The notes below the pieces were generated by a model. It was not told where the DNA came from. It saw nothing but the letters and a program-made list of their open reading frames with translations, and did no database searches. DNA of 41,652 nt from Pseudomonadota bacterium. Its GTDB lineage: Bacteria; Pseudomonadota; Gammaproteobacteria; Burkholderiales; Burkholderiaceae_C. The stretch lies in NCBI GenBank assembly GCA_019351955.1, contig JABBOE010000015.1, positions 1 to 41,652 of the forward strand, written 5' to 3'. Within the stretch, counting starts at the first letter, position 1, and every line of letters begins with the position of its first letter. Shown here piece after piece: positions 18,264-26,780 of the stretch. A program made the position numbers and the translations under genes.

Positions 18264-18396
18264 CGGTGATCGTTTTTCCCATGTTCACGCAATGGCCTGA
18301 GGTCGTCCCAAGCTTATTGCGCTAGCCACAAAACCCTTAGGCAAAGGGTCGCCGGGATATCCCAACGGATTCTTTGCCACGCTCGGAGCCATACTC

Positions 18397-19293
18397 ATGT
18401 CCATCCTCATCGACAAACACACCAAGGTCATCACCCAAGGCATCACGGGAAAGACAGGCCAGTTCCATACGCGCATGTGCCGGGACTATGCAAATGGGCG
18501 CGCTGCCTTCGTCGCTGGAGTCAACCCCAAGAAGGCTGGAGAAGAGTTCGAAGGTATTCCGATTCACGCAACCGTTGCCGAGGCGCGTGCCGCCACCGCT
18601 GCCACCGTGTCCGTGATCTACGTGCCTCCCCCTGGTGCAGCCGCAGCCATCTGGGAGGCGGTGGAGGCCGGCCTTGACTTGGTCATCTGCATCACCGAGG
18701 GCATTCCGGTGCGCGATATGCTGGAAGTGCGCGCCAAGATGCGCGCCAGAGAAGCCCAGGGTGGAAAACCGACACTGCTGCTTGGGCCGAACTGTCCAGG
18801 ACTCATTACGCCCGACGAAATCAAAATCGGGATCATGCCCGGGCACATCCACCGCAAGGGCCGCATCGGCGTCGTCTCGCGCTCCGGTACGCTCACGTAT
18901 GAGGCTGTCGGTCAGGTCACGGAGCTCGGATTGGGGCAGAGCAGCGCCGTGGGCATCGGCGGCGACCCGATCAACGGTTTGAAGCACATCGACGTCCTGA
19001 AGCTGTTCAATGACGATCCGGATACCGATGGCGTGATCATGATCGGCGAGATCGGAGGCCCGGACGAGGCCGAAGCCGCACGATGGGCCAAGGAGCATAT
19101 GCACAAGCCCATCGTCGGATTCATCGCAGGCGTCACCGCGCCAGCAGGCAAGCGCATGGGCCATGCCGGAGCGCTCATTTCCGGCGGTGCCGATACCGCC
19201 GAAGCCAAGCTCGAAGTGATGGATGCTTGTGGCTTCACCGTGACGCGCAATCCTTCGGAAATGGGTAAGCTCATCAAGCAGCGATTGGGCTGA
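18397..19293 (+). CDS. sucD: Succinate-CoA ligase, alpha subunit
   Basis: The 298-residue alpha subunit, which binds CoA and carries the phosphohistidine. The CoA-binding Rossmann segment starts with TQGITGKTGQFH (about 13-24), followed by VYVPPPGAA-type and ITEGIPVRDM motifs. The active His is in GHAGALISGG near residue 250. GGAG precedes ATG 18397 by 8 bases. The 133-bp gap after sucC contains a small hairpin (ACCCTT/AAGGGT, 18338-18354), so the two subunits may not be translated strictly together. Confidence 0.97.
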   Translation: MSILIDKHTKVITQGITGKTGQFHTRMCRDYANGRAAFVAGVNPKKAGEEFEGIPIHATVAEARAATAATVSVIYVPPPGAAAAIWEAVEAGLDLVICITEGIPVRDMLEVRAKMRAREAQGGKPTLLLGPNCPGLITPDEIKIGIMPGHIHRKGRIGVVSRSGTLTYEAVGQVTELGLGQSSAVGIGGDPINGLKHIDVLKLFNDDPDTDGVIMIGEIGGPDEAEAARWAKEHMHKPIVGFIAGVTAPAGKRMGHAGALISGGADTAEAKLEVMDACGFTVTRNPSEMGKLIKQRLG

Positions 19294-19462
19294 GGAACCT
19301 TGGGGCGCGCGTTCAGGCGCGCGTCTGAATCCTGCCACAGTCCGCACAAGCGGCGAGCGCCACAGGGCGTGTCTCTGCTTGTTCGCGGTCGTCTCCCGCT
19401 ATGCTGCAGTGACGTGCGCACGCCTGCGCATTGCACACACCGCGAGCATTCGGAGCTTCACC

Positions 19463-20188
19463 TTGACCCTGGATTCCTTTCTCACTCCCGTTTTCTGGGC
19501 TGCCCTGGGCCAAATCGTCCTCATCGACATCCTGCTGGGCGGTGACAACGCTGTCGTCATCGCGCTCGCCAGTCGGAAGCTGCCGCCGCTGCAGCGCAGG
19601 AAGGCCATCATCTGGGGTACGGTGGGCGCAGTGGCGCTGCGCGTGGTCTTGATCTTCTTCGCGCTCACGCTGCTGAGGTTGCCTTTTGTGAAAATCGCGG
19701 GTGCCCTGCTGTTGCTCTGGATCGGTGTCAAACTCATGCAGCCTGATGAAGAGAGCACTGGCGGTCATGGCGCCGTCAATGCGCCGGACAGGCTGTGGTC
19801 TGCAGTCAAGACCGTGATCGTGGCTGATTTCGTCATGAGCTTGGATAACGTGATCGCAATCGCCGGGGCGGCCCAGAACGCGGGTTCTGATCACAGCCTG
19901 ATCCTGGTGATTTTCGGACTCGCGCTCAGCGTGCCCATCATCGTCTGGGGCAGCCAGTTGGTAATCCAGTTGATGGCTCGTTTCCCCGTCATCATCACAT
20001 TGGGCGCCATGCTGTTGGGCTGGATCGCTGGGGGCCTGGTTGTCACGGACCCTTTGGCTGAGCCGTGGACGCACCAAACGTGGGCCAGGTATGCAACGGA
20101 AGTAGCCGGTGCCGTGGGCGCCATGTTGGTATGGGTCGCGGGACGATGGATGCGCGAGCGCCATCGCCAGCCGGCCGTGGGATGCTGA
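19463..20188 (+). CDS. TerC family integral membrane protein
   Basis: A 241-residue polytopic protein with about seven hydrophobic segments. It carries the two TerC signature stretches with acidic residues inside the membrane: GGDNAVVIALASR near 25-37 and DFVMSLDNVIAIAG near 122-135. TerC/YjbE-type proteins export manganese or affect metal homeostasis and resistance, including tellurite. The start is a TTG at 19463 with GGAG 7 bases upstream; frames further upstream do not resemble the family. It follows sucD, as in many Burkholderiales, and is 13 bp from the PP2C gene, suggesting cotranscription. Confidence 0.8.
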   Translation: MTLDSFLTPVFWAALGQIVLIDILLGGDNAVVIALASRKLPPLQRRKAIIWGTVGAVALRVVLIFFALTLLRLPFVKIAGALLLLWIGVKLMQPDEESTGGHGAVNAPDRLWSAVKTVIVADFVMSLDNVIAIAGAAQNAGSDHSLILVIFGLALSVPIIVWGSQLVIQLMARFPVIITLGAMLLGWIAGGLVVTDPLAEPWTHQTWARYATEVAGAVGAMLVWVAGRWMRERHRQPAVGC

Positions 20189-20201
20189 TCGCCGAGGGCG
20201 C

Positions 20202-20993
20202 ATGACAATGGAACGCATCGCGGCACTGCCGCCTGTTGCAAGACTGGAAATGGTCAGTTGCACTGATCAGGGCCGGATACGTGAGCACAATGAGGATGCC
20301 ATTGCCTGCGACCCGATGTCAGGCATCGCAGTGTTAGCGGACGGGATGGGCGGCTACGCAGCCGGAGAGGTGGCCAGCGGGGTGGCAGCAGCGCAGATCT
20401 GTGCCGATCTGGCGCGATTAAAGGGCGAGTATCCACGCATCAGCGCCATGGATCTGTCACACGCCATGAGCGAAGCAATCCGCCGCGCGAATAGCCAGAT
20501 CTACCGGTCGGCCAAGCAGGACGCACGCTACACAGGCATGGGTACGACGCTCGTTGTGGCAGCATTCACGGGCAATGTGGTGGTGCTGGGACATGCTGGC
20601 GATTCGCGCGCTTATCTTTTGCGGCAGAAGCGCCTGTCGCAAATCACCAAAGATCACTCGTTGCTCCAGGAGCAGATCGACATGGGCCTTGTCCGAGCGG
20701 GTGACCCCAGCGGTAAGGCGGTGAAAAATCTGGTGACACGCGCACTGGGCGTTGACCTCGCGCTGGAGCCCGAAATCACGATGCACCCAGTATTGCCCGG
20801 GGACCAGATCCTGCTTTGCTCCGACGGTTTGAGCGATATGCTGTCCGACAGCACGATGCAGACGATACTCAACGACTACGATGGTGCCGCCGAGGCCGCG
20901 GCTCGGCGGCTTGTGCAGGAGGCCAATCTGGCTGGCGGGCGCGATAATATTTCAGTCATCATGGTTCAGGTGAATCACCATTCCCACGAATAA
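20202..20993 (+). CDS. PP2C-type serine/threonine phosphatase
   Basis: A 263-residue cytoplasmic phosphatase of the PPM/PP2C family. The metal-binding motifs are HNEDAIACDP (about 28-38), LADGMGGYAAGE (about 45-56), GHAGDSRAYL, SDGLSDML and GGRDNISVIMV near the end, and all catalytic aspartates are present. It removes phosphate from Ser/Thr residues placed by Hanks-type kinases. GAGGG precedes ATG 20202 by three bases. It is followed 77 bp later by an FHA-domain protein, a reader of phosphothreonine. No Hanks-type kinase gene is in the window. Confidence 0.9.
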   Translation: MTMERIAALPPVARLEMVSCTDQGRIREHNEDAIACDPMSGIAVLADGMGGYAAGEVASGVAAAQICADLARLKGEYPRISAMDLSHAMSEAIRRANSQIYRSAKQDARYTGMGTTLVVAAFTGNVVVLGHAGDSRAYLLRQKRLSQITKDHSLLQEQIDMGLVRAGDPSGKAVKNLVTRALGVDLALEPEITMHPVLPGDQILLCSDGLSDMLSDSTMQTILNDYDGAAEAAARRLVQEANLAGGRDNISVIMVQVNHHSHE

Positions 20994-21070
20994 TTGCTAC
21001 AACAAGCCTAGCCCGGCGTAATTTCCCACTGACGTTTTCTTCCAACCCCAACACACAAGGCAGAATCGCC

Positions 21071-21778
21071 ATGGCCAAGCTGGTCATCTTTCTTGACGAC
21101 AAGGTGCTTAAGGAAGTGGTCCTCAATAAGGACCGCATTACGTTGGGGCGTCGCCCGCACAACGACGTGGTGATCGACAATCTGGCCGTCAGCGGCGAGC
21201 ATGCGGTCCTGCTGCGTGAGGGTGAGGGCTATGTGGTGCAGGACCTAGGCAGCACGAACGGTTCATACATCAATGGCAAGCCGATTAAGCGCGCGCCCTT
21301 TAACGAGGGGGATTCGCTCGACATTGGCAAGTACACGCTGCGCTTGTTGTCGGACTCCAAGGCCTCGGCGTTCGCAGGCTCGCGCTTTGGCAATTCGCGA
21401 TTTGGCCCGACTGGCTTCAGCAACTCGGGTGCAGCCACCAGTACCGGCTTTCGCAACTCACGTGGCGCCGCGACCTCCAGCTACAGCCCCACGCAATATA
21501 ACGACCCGAGCCTACCGACCTTCAAGATTCGCGTGGTGAGCGGGCCTGCATCGGGTACCGAGTTGGCCCTGAGCAAGCCGCAGACCACATTCGGCCAGCA
21601 CGGCGTGATGGTTGTCTCCATCCAGCGTAATCCGCGTGGTTACGAACTAACCCAACTCGAAGGTGAGCAGCGCGTGCGCATCAATGGTGGAGCGCTTGGA
21701 CTGGTTCCTGCGGTACTGGCCGCGGGCGACGTCATTGAACTGGCAGGCGGCACGCGGCTGCAGATTTTGCCGGCCTGA
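21071..21778 (+). CDS. FHA domain protein
   Basis: A 235-residue protein with an N-terminal forkhead-associated domain (about 1-95), with ITLGRRPHNDVVIDN, SGEHA and DLGSTNGSYING, keeping the Arg, Ser and His used to bind phosphothreonine. A Gly/Ser/Asn/Phe-rich linker with a repeated SRFGNSRFG unit (about 100-145) leads to a second beta-rich domain (about 150-235) that resembles a degenerate FHA fold. Together with the preceding PP2C phosphatase it points to Ser/Thr phosphosignalling. AAGG stands before ATG 21071. Its target is unknown. Confidence 0.85.
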   Translation: MAKLVIFLDDKVLKEVVLNKDRITLGRRPHNDVVIDNLAVSGEHAVLLREGEGYVVQDLGSTNGSYINGKPIKRAPFNEGDSLDIGKYTLRLLSDSKASAFAGSRFGNSRFGPTGFSNSGAATSTGFRNSRGAATSSYSPTQYNDPSLPTFKIRVVSGPASGTELALSKPQTTFGQHGVMVVSIQRNPRGYELTQLEGEQRVRINGGALGLVPAVLAAGDVIELAGGTRLQILPA

Positions 21779-21797
21779 GAAGGGCCGAGCCTACATC

Positions 21798-21823
21798 GCC
21801 AGCGGGGTGGTCCCCGCGCTGGC
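21798..21823. terminator. Hairpin between convergent FHA and pyk genes
   Basis: GCCAGCG pairs with CGCTGGC and continues with GGG/CCC, with a two-base bulge, around a four-base loop. It lies 19 bases after the FHA stop and 17 bases after the pyk stop, where a bidirectional terminator is expected. The T tract is poor on both sides. Confidence 0.5.
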
Positions 21824-21840
21824 TCTGAATCATCCAGCGA

Positions 21841-23271
21841 TCAGCGTGCGACGCGCATGACCTTGAGCATGTTGGTACCACCTGCGGTGCCGATAGGCTC
21901 TCCACAAGTGATCGCGTAGCTGTCTCCCCCGGTCAGCGCGCGGTTCCTGACCAAAAGGGTCTCCGCCTGTTTCAGGGCTTCATCGCGATCTTTCGAAAAA
22001 TGCATGAGCACTGGCCGCACATTGCGGTACAAGGCCATGCGGCGCACCGAGCCTTCCTTGGGTGACAGCGCGTAAATCGGCATGCGCACGCGGTGGCGGC
22101 TCATCCATAGCGCGGTCGAGCCGGATTCTGTGAGGGCTACGATGGCTTTGCAGCCCAAATGGTGGGCAGTGAAGAGTGCCGCCATGGCGATGGACTGGTC
22201 AATGCGCGTGAACTGCTTGTCGATGAAGTCATGCTCCAACTTCATCTCTTCAAACCGCTCTGCCTCAAGGCAGATGCTTGCCATGGCCTCCACAGTCTCC
22301 ACCGGATACTTGCCAGCGGCGGTCTCGGCAGAGAGCATGACCGCGTCAGTGCCATCGAGTACCGCATTGGCAACATCGGATACCTCGGCGCGCGTCGGCA
22401 CCGCGTTGGTGATCATCGACTCCATCATCTGGGTTGCGGTGATCACCACTCGATCCATGTCGCGGGCCATTCGGATCATCCGCTTTTGTAGCGCCGGTAC
22501 CGCCGCATTACCGACTTCGACGGCCAAGTCGCCTCGTGCGACCATGATGCCGTCGGAGGCGCGCAAGATCTCAGCCAGTGCTGGAATGGCTTCAGCGCGC
22601 TCGATTTTGGCGATTAGCCCTGGCCTGTGGCCGTGAGGATCCCCAGCGACGTTGGCGAGTTGCCGCGCAAGTTCCATGTCGGTGGCGTTCTTGGGAAACG
22701 ACACGGCCAGGTAATCAGCCCGGAAGGCCATCGCGGTGCGGATGTCTTCCATATCCTTCGCCGTAAGCGCAGGTGCGGAAAGCCCGCCGCCCTGCTTGTT
22801 GATGCCTTTATTGTTCGACAGCTCTCCGCCAATGACCACCGTGGTGATGATCTTGGAGCCATCGACCGCATCCACCGCGAGCACAATGAGCCCGTCATTG
22901 AGGAGCAGGCGGTCGCCGGGCTTCACGTCGCGAGGAAGATCCTTGTAATCGAGACCCGCGATATCCTGATTGCCCAGTTCGCACTCGGCATCAAGCGTGA
23001 ATCGTCCGCCGTTTTCCAGCATAACCTTGCCGTTTTCAAACTTGCCCACCCGGATCTTCGGTCCTTGCAGATCCGCCATGATGGCCACTTCCCTTCCACA
23101 CCGGGTCGCCGTCTCGCGAACCAGCGCCGCGCGATCGATGTGATCCTGAGCCTTTCCATGGGAGAAGTTCAATCGCACCACGTCTACGCCGGCGCGGATG
23201 ATGCGTTCGAGCACTTCGGGAGACGAACTGGCCGGGCCAATGGTGGCGACGATTTTGGTTGCGCGGGACAT
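21841..23271 (-). CDS. pyk: Pyruvate kinase
   Basis: Transfers phosphate from phosphoenolpyruvate to ADP, the last step of glycolysis. The 476 residues begin with RATKIVATIGPASSSPE and RLNFSHG, then DLQGPKIRVG, and have the catalytic loop with LIAKIERAEAIPAL, IMVARGDLAVEV and TATQMMESMI. The C-terminal regulatory domain follows (about 340-476). ATG 23271 gives the family N-terminus; the open frame extends to 23643 through the hairpin block and is not coding there. No Shine-Dalgarno sequence is obvious. A possible promoter lies at 23329-23357. Confidence 0.97.
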   Translation of the reverse strand: MSRATKIVATIGPASSSPEVLERIIRAGVDVVRLNFSHGKAQDHIDRAALVRETATRCGREVAIMADLQGPKIRVGKFENGKVMLENGGRFTLDAECELGNQDIAGLDYKDLPRDVKPGDRLLLNDGLIVLAVDAVDGSKIITTVVIGGELSNNKGINKQGGGLSAPALTAKDMEDIRTAMAFRADYLAVSFPKNATDMELARQLANVAGDPHGHRPGLIAKIERAEAIPALAEILRASDGIMVARGDLAVEVGNAAVPALQKRMIRMARDMDRVVITATQMMESMITNAVPTRAEVSDVANAVLDGTDAVMLSAETAAGKYPVETVEAMASICLEAERFEEMKLEHDFIDKQFTRIDQSIAMAALFTAHHLGCKAIVALTESGSTALWMSRHRVRMPIYALSPKEGSVRRMALYRNVRPVLMHFSKDRDEALKQAETLLVRNRALTGGDSYAITCGEPIGTAGGTNMLKVMRVAR

Positions 23272-23328
23272 GGAATGAAGGAGGCGTGAAGGAATGCTCT
23301 GCAGTGTAGGGCCACTTCGCGTCAGTTT

Positions 23329-23357
23329 CGTGTAAAAGTCCGGCGTACTGCGCTCAA
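23329..23357 (-). promoter_or_regulatory. Possible sigma70 promoter of pyk
   Basis: On the minus strand TTGAGC (23352-23357) and TACACG (23329-23334) are 17 bp apart. The -10 element is weak. Transcription would start about 50 bases before the pyk ATG. Confidence 0.4.
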
Positions 23358-23363
23358 TTTTTG

Positions 23364-23728
23364 ATGTGGCGCACGCCACTCTGATGCGGACGAGCCAAGA
23401 CCCCGGCACCGAATGGGGGTGACGCCAAGCGCAGTTCGCGGCACACCTCGCCCATCTTGCACGGAATCGCCCTGGTGGCGGTGCCGTGCTCACGCGAAGC
23501 GCATGCTCGCGATCGGCACAGGATTCCCCGATGCGTAGATGCGGGCATTCCCGTCGCCCCCGTGCGAGTTGCCACGGGGGCGACGGGAACAAGACTTTCC
23601 AATCGCCCGGGCGACAGCGAGGCGGACTCGACGACGGCGGCAAAGCAACCGGGGGTCATCCCCCAAGGTGGCGCACTCGCCCAACCGCGGCTTGGGCGAC
23701 GGCATGGTGATGGAGCCCCAAGCCGCGG
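23364..23728. repeat. Hairpin-dense non-coding block between azlD and pyk
   Basis: About 365 bp carry at least seven inverted repeats and no credible gene. Those I can place are GTGGCG/CGCCAC (23366-23379), ACCCC/GGGGT (about 23400-23420), nested GTGCCG/CGGCAC with inner CGCGA/TCGCG (about 23480-23519), a 17-bp perfect stem (23548-23564 with 23573-23589), the palindrome TCGCCCGGGCGA (about 23603-23614), GGGGG/CCCCC (about 23651-23664) and a 12-bp perfect stem (23685-23696 with 23717-23728). None ends in a T tract. It may be a cluster of repeat elements or a structured RNA. Confidence 0.65.
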
Positions 23729-23735
23729 AGCCAAC

Positions 23736-24062
23736 TCAGCCCAGCCAGCCCTGAAGCCCCATCAACGCCCAGTAGGCCACCATGCCGGTCAGGATTGTGC
23801 CAAGAATGCCGCGGCGCCACAGAAAGTAGCCGCTGGCGACGGCCGCTGCCCCCAGCTTCACCCAGGAAGGCCCCAAGCTGGTGTGTAGCAGCAATTCGGG
23901 CGCCACCACAGCCGCCAATGCTGCAGCGGGCGCGTACCGCAGCGCCAGGCGCAGGCGCGAGGGGAGGTCCCACGGCTTGTGCGGCATCAGAAACAACGCG
24001 CGCGAGATGACGGTCACGGTGGTAAGGCCCACCACGAGGGCTGTGTCGTTCAGGAAACTCAT
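23736..24062 (-). CDS. azlD: AzlD family branched-chain amino acid exporter subunit
   Basis: A 108-residue membrane protein with four hydrophobic segments, matching AzlD, the small subunit of the AzlCD exporter for branched-chain amino acids and their analogues. Features include the N-terminal segment ending in SRALFLMPHKPWDLPSRLR and the YAPAAALAAVVAPELL motif. It starts 12 bp after the azlC stop, so the two form an operon. The length is normal. Confidence 0.85.
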   Translation of the reverse strand: MSFLNDTALVVGLTTVTVISRALFLMPHKPWDLPSRLRLALRYAPAAALAAVVAPELLLHTSLGPSWVKLGAAAVASGYFLWRRGILGTILTGMVAYWALMGLQGWLG

Positions 24063-24074
24063 GGGAGGTGGCTG

Positions 24075-24803
24075 TCAGATCGCAAGTCCCGTGCGCCGTT
24101 GGGCCCATGCATCCCAGCTCATGCCGACCATCAGGGCCAGCAAGATGGCCAACACGAGGTTGAGCTTGAGGGGCAGCCAGAACAGCGCCGTGCTCAGTGC
24201 CGAAGCCATGATGATGATCCCGGCCACCGCGCGGTTGGCCATCAGCCCCAGCACGATGGCCAAAAGCGCCAGCGTTCCGGCAAAGCCCACGCCCCACGAA
24301 TCCGGAAACAGGTCAGCGAGGAGAATGCCAGCGATCGACGGTACTTGCCAAAACACCCAGTTGGTCAATCCACCACCAAGAAAGTACTGCGTCTGCGTCG
24401 CGCTCCCGTCGGCTATGGGATGGCGGCGCAGCATCATGACCAAGTTGACGTCGCCGATTAAATAGCCGTACACGAGCCGTCTTCGCAGGCTGAGGCGTTC
24501 CAGGTAAGGGCGCATCTGCGCGCTGAAGACAACAAAGCGTAGATTCACGCAAAATGCCGCGCCGAGCACCAGCAGCAACGGAGCTCCCGCTGCGATCAGG
24601 GGAAGCGCCGCGAGTTGCGCGCTACCAGCGAACACCGTCAGGCTGATGATCAGCGCAAGTCCGACGCTCAGGCCCGATTTGACCATCGCCACGCCGGTTA
24701 CCAGCCCCCAGGCGCTCACCCCGAGGCCGACGGCGCGCATATCTCGTGCGCCTTCGCAAAAAGCGGGGCTGGCCAGAACCTGGCTGATGCGAGTTGGCAA
24801 CAA
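24075..24803 (-). CDS. azlC: AzlC family branched-chain amino acid exporter subunit
   Basis: The 242-residue large subunit of an AzlCD-type exporter. It shows the family N-terminus (SPAFCEGARDMRAVGLGVSA), FAGSAQLAALPL, NLRFVVFSAQMRPYL and several hydrophobic helices up to the C-terminus. The start is taken as TTG 24803 because GGAGAGAG lies 3-10 bases upstream on the coding strand; a TTG at 24884 is an alternative with a less likely leader. azlD follows at once. It lies 129 bp after the PglL-type gene. Confidence 0.85.
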   Translation of the reverse strand: MLPTRISQVLASPAFCEGARDMRAVGLGVSAWGLVTGVAMVKSGLSVGLALIISLTVFAGSAQLAALPLIAAGAPLLLVLGAAFCVNLRFVVFSAQMRPYLERLSLRRRLVYGYLIGDVNLVMMLRRHPIADGSATQTQYFLGGGLTNWVFWQVPSIAGILLADLFPDSWGVGFAGTLALLAIVLGLMANRAVAGIIIMASALSTALFWLPLKLNLVLAILLALMVGMSWDAWAQRRTGLAI

Positions 24804-24932
24804 GACTCTCTCCGTGGTGGGTGGGTTCGCAGGCGAATCCAAGCTGTATACGCGTACGACCGGCCGGGTGCAACAGCCCTTCAATAGGTGTTATTTTGCG
24901 CCGCGGCAAAAACCCCTGCAAGCGCTGCATGG

Positions 24933-26780
24933 CTACCGCCGTGGCACCACGATGCGTTTCAGAACGGGCGCGCGACGCAGGACGTCTTGGATTCGCGCAA
25001 CGCGTGGGTCGCCCTGCATGCCGCTTTCGGCCGCAAGCGTGCCGAAGTTGATCGCCGTCTGGGGTGCGAACCTCCAAAAGGCATGAGCGGTATAGCGAGC
25101 GAGCTCCAGCGCCTTGTCCGTTTCGCCGAGTCGCAGCAGCACGATCATGCGGCGCGAAAGCAGACCCGGATCACCCCATGCGTGAGACGAGCGATCGAGA
25201 AGGGCCAAGTCAGCCAGCAGTTCGCTACGGCTCGCACCCGGAGCAGGCAGCACGGCAGCAGCCTGAGCAAACTGTGCCAGCGGCAGGAAAAACCAGTCGT
25301 CGCGTAGCGCCGTCTTGCGCGCCTGCAGACTGGCTCGCGGGTCGGCGCCGTACACGTCGGACGTGCGTGCGTAGTCCACCCCGGCCTTGATGACCAGGAG
25401 GAAAGCCAATCCACCGGCAACAACACCCGCCATCCGCCGTGCCCCCAGCGAAACCGGGCTGCGTGGCGACGGCGCGAGATGCGCGGGCATCGCAGCGCCT
25501 TCGGCCCACCCCATCACGAAGGCGAAGGCGAGCAGGAAGTAAACATACCAAAGGGGGTATTCGACCAGACTGTGCATGGCGATGAAGGTTGCGGCCATCA
25601 ACCCGGGCAGCAGGGCAATGCGTCGCGCTGCGCCGGCCGCGCCTGCGAGCCAAGGCTGCACCACCTTCCAAACCCACACGGCGGCGATCAGCATCACGGG
25701 CAACGTTCCCGCAATCCCCGTCTCAGCCAGGAGCTGCAGGATCAGGTCGTGTGCATTGTCAATGTTGTCGAGCGGCAGGGGATGCAAATGGCCCGCCAAT
25801 GTGGTTTGCTCCAGACCCCAGCCAATTTGACCCCAGCCCCAGCCGGTGAGCGGGTGCATCTGAAAAACCTGCCACGCGTTGCGCCAGATGATGGAGCGTG
25901 CGTTCACGGGTTGGTCGAACTGGCGAGTCACCGCGTCCAGATAGCTGATCAGACCCAGATGGTCCGCTTCATGAAGGACGAACCACCAAGCCGCGTACAG
26001 GAGTGGAGTGGCGAGCAGCGGCCGCCACTGCGGGCTGCGCCACGCGCCAGGAACAGCTAACAGAACCAGCAGGCTGACCGCGACCACATGCACCATACCG
26101 GTGCGCGAGCCACTGACGACAAGCGCCCATGCCATCAGCACGCTAGCCATCCAGATGTGCCGTACACGCAGCCGCGGGGCCAACCCCGCCAGCCCCGCGT
26201 AGCCCAGCGCCACGGCTGTGGCGTAATGATTGGGTTGGCGCAGGTTGCCATAAATCCGGCCACTTCCGGGGAAGCTGATCAGCTGGTAGAACCAAGGGGC
26301 ATGTCCGTTAAACCATTGGCCGAGCGCCGGCGCCTGCCATAAGCAGAATTGCACCAGCCCGATCGCCACCTGTGCCAACCCCTGTGCAAGCAAGGCGGCG
26401 GATGCAACACGCAACCAAGAAGGCTCGCGCGACAGAGCCAAGCCCAATCCAGCCACCAGCGCTGCGCCGAATAAGAGGAGCACGGAGAGCCAGCCCTGCC
26501 CCGGATAGGCGAGGTAGCCACCCAATGTTTGCGCGGCGATTACCGCGCCCAGGGCCACAAAGCCCCACACTGCGGCGCCTAGGCGCGGGACATAGCCTGT
26601 TGCGGCCGTGGCAAGGATGACCAGGCTCCATAGCCCCGCGGCAAGCAGCATGCTGCCAGCTTTGGCGGTGGGTCCGGGGTCGAAGGGCCAGACGAAAGGA
26701 AGGGCAAGCGCGAGCAGCAGCACGAGCTGGGCAGGGCGTGTATCGGGCTTGCTGTTCAGGGCGTCAGACGATCGCGTCAT
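24933..26780 (-). CDS. PglL/Wzy_C-type O-oligosaccharyltransferase or O-antigen ligase
   Basis: A 615-residue inner-membrane protein with about eleven to twelve transmembrane helices and large periplasmic loops. The motif GRIYGNLRQPNHYA (about 170-185), the loop with DNIDNAHDLILQLLAETG (about 330-350) and HSLVEYPLWYVYFLLA (about 400-415) are typical of PglL-like O-oligosaccharyltransferases and Wzy_C ligases, which move lipid-linked glycans onto proteins or lipid A. A C-terminal soluble stretch (about 440-615) looks helical, TPR-like. It overlaps the M48 protease stop by four bases, so the two are translationally coupled. In Burkholderiales PglL-like genes often lie near terC; here they are 4.7 kb apart. 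Protein glycosylation is favoured over LPS ligation but not proven. Confidence 0.8.
   Translation of the reverse strand: MTRSSDALNSKPDTRPAQLVLLLALALPFVWPFDPGPTAKAGSMLLAAGLWSLVILATAATGYVPRLGAAVWGFVALGAVIAAQTLGGYLAYPGQGWLSVLLLFGAALVAGLGLALSREPSWLRVASAALLAQGLAQVAIGLVQFCLWQAPALGQWFNGHAPWFYQLISFPGSGRIYGNLRQPNHYATAVALGYAGLAGLAPRLRVRHIWMASVLMAWALVVSGSRTGMVHVVAVSLLVLLAVPGAWRSPQWRPLLATPLLYAAWWFVLHEADHLGLISYLDAVTRQFDQPVNARSIIWRNAWQVFQMHPLTGWGWGQIGWGLEQTTLAGHLHPLPLDNIDNAHDLILQLLAETGIAGTLPVMLIAAVWVWKVVQPWLAGAAGAARRIALLPGLMAATFIAMHSLVEYPLWYVYFLLAFAFVMGWAEGAAMPAHLAPSPRSPVSLGARRMAGVVAGGLAFLLVIKAGVDYARTSDVYGADPRASLQARKTALRDDWFFLPLAQFAQAAAVLPAPGASRSELLADLALLDRSSHAWGDPGLLSRRMIVLLRLGETDKALELARYTAHAFWRFAPQTAINFGTLAAESGMQGDPRVARIQDVLRRAPVLKRIVVPRR

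Noticed and set aside
23272..23643. N-terminal extension of pyruvate kinase
   Set aside because: The family start is at 23271, and the extension would translate the hairpin block and a probable promoter.
23345..23735. A hypothetical protein or a CRISPR-like array in the hairpin block
   Set aside because: The inverted repeats differ in sequence and spacing, there are no regular direct repeats with spacers, and translations are low-complexity in all frames.
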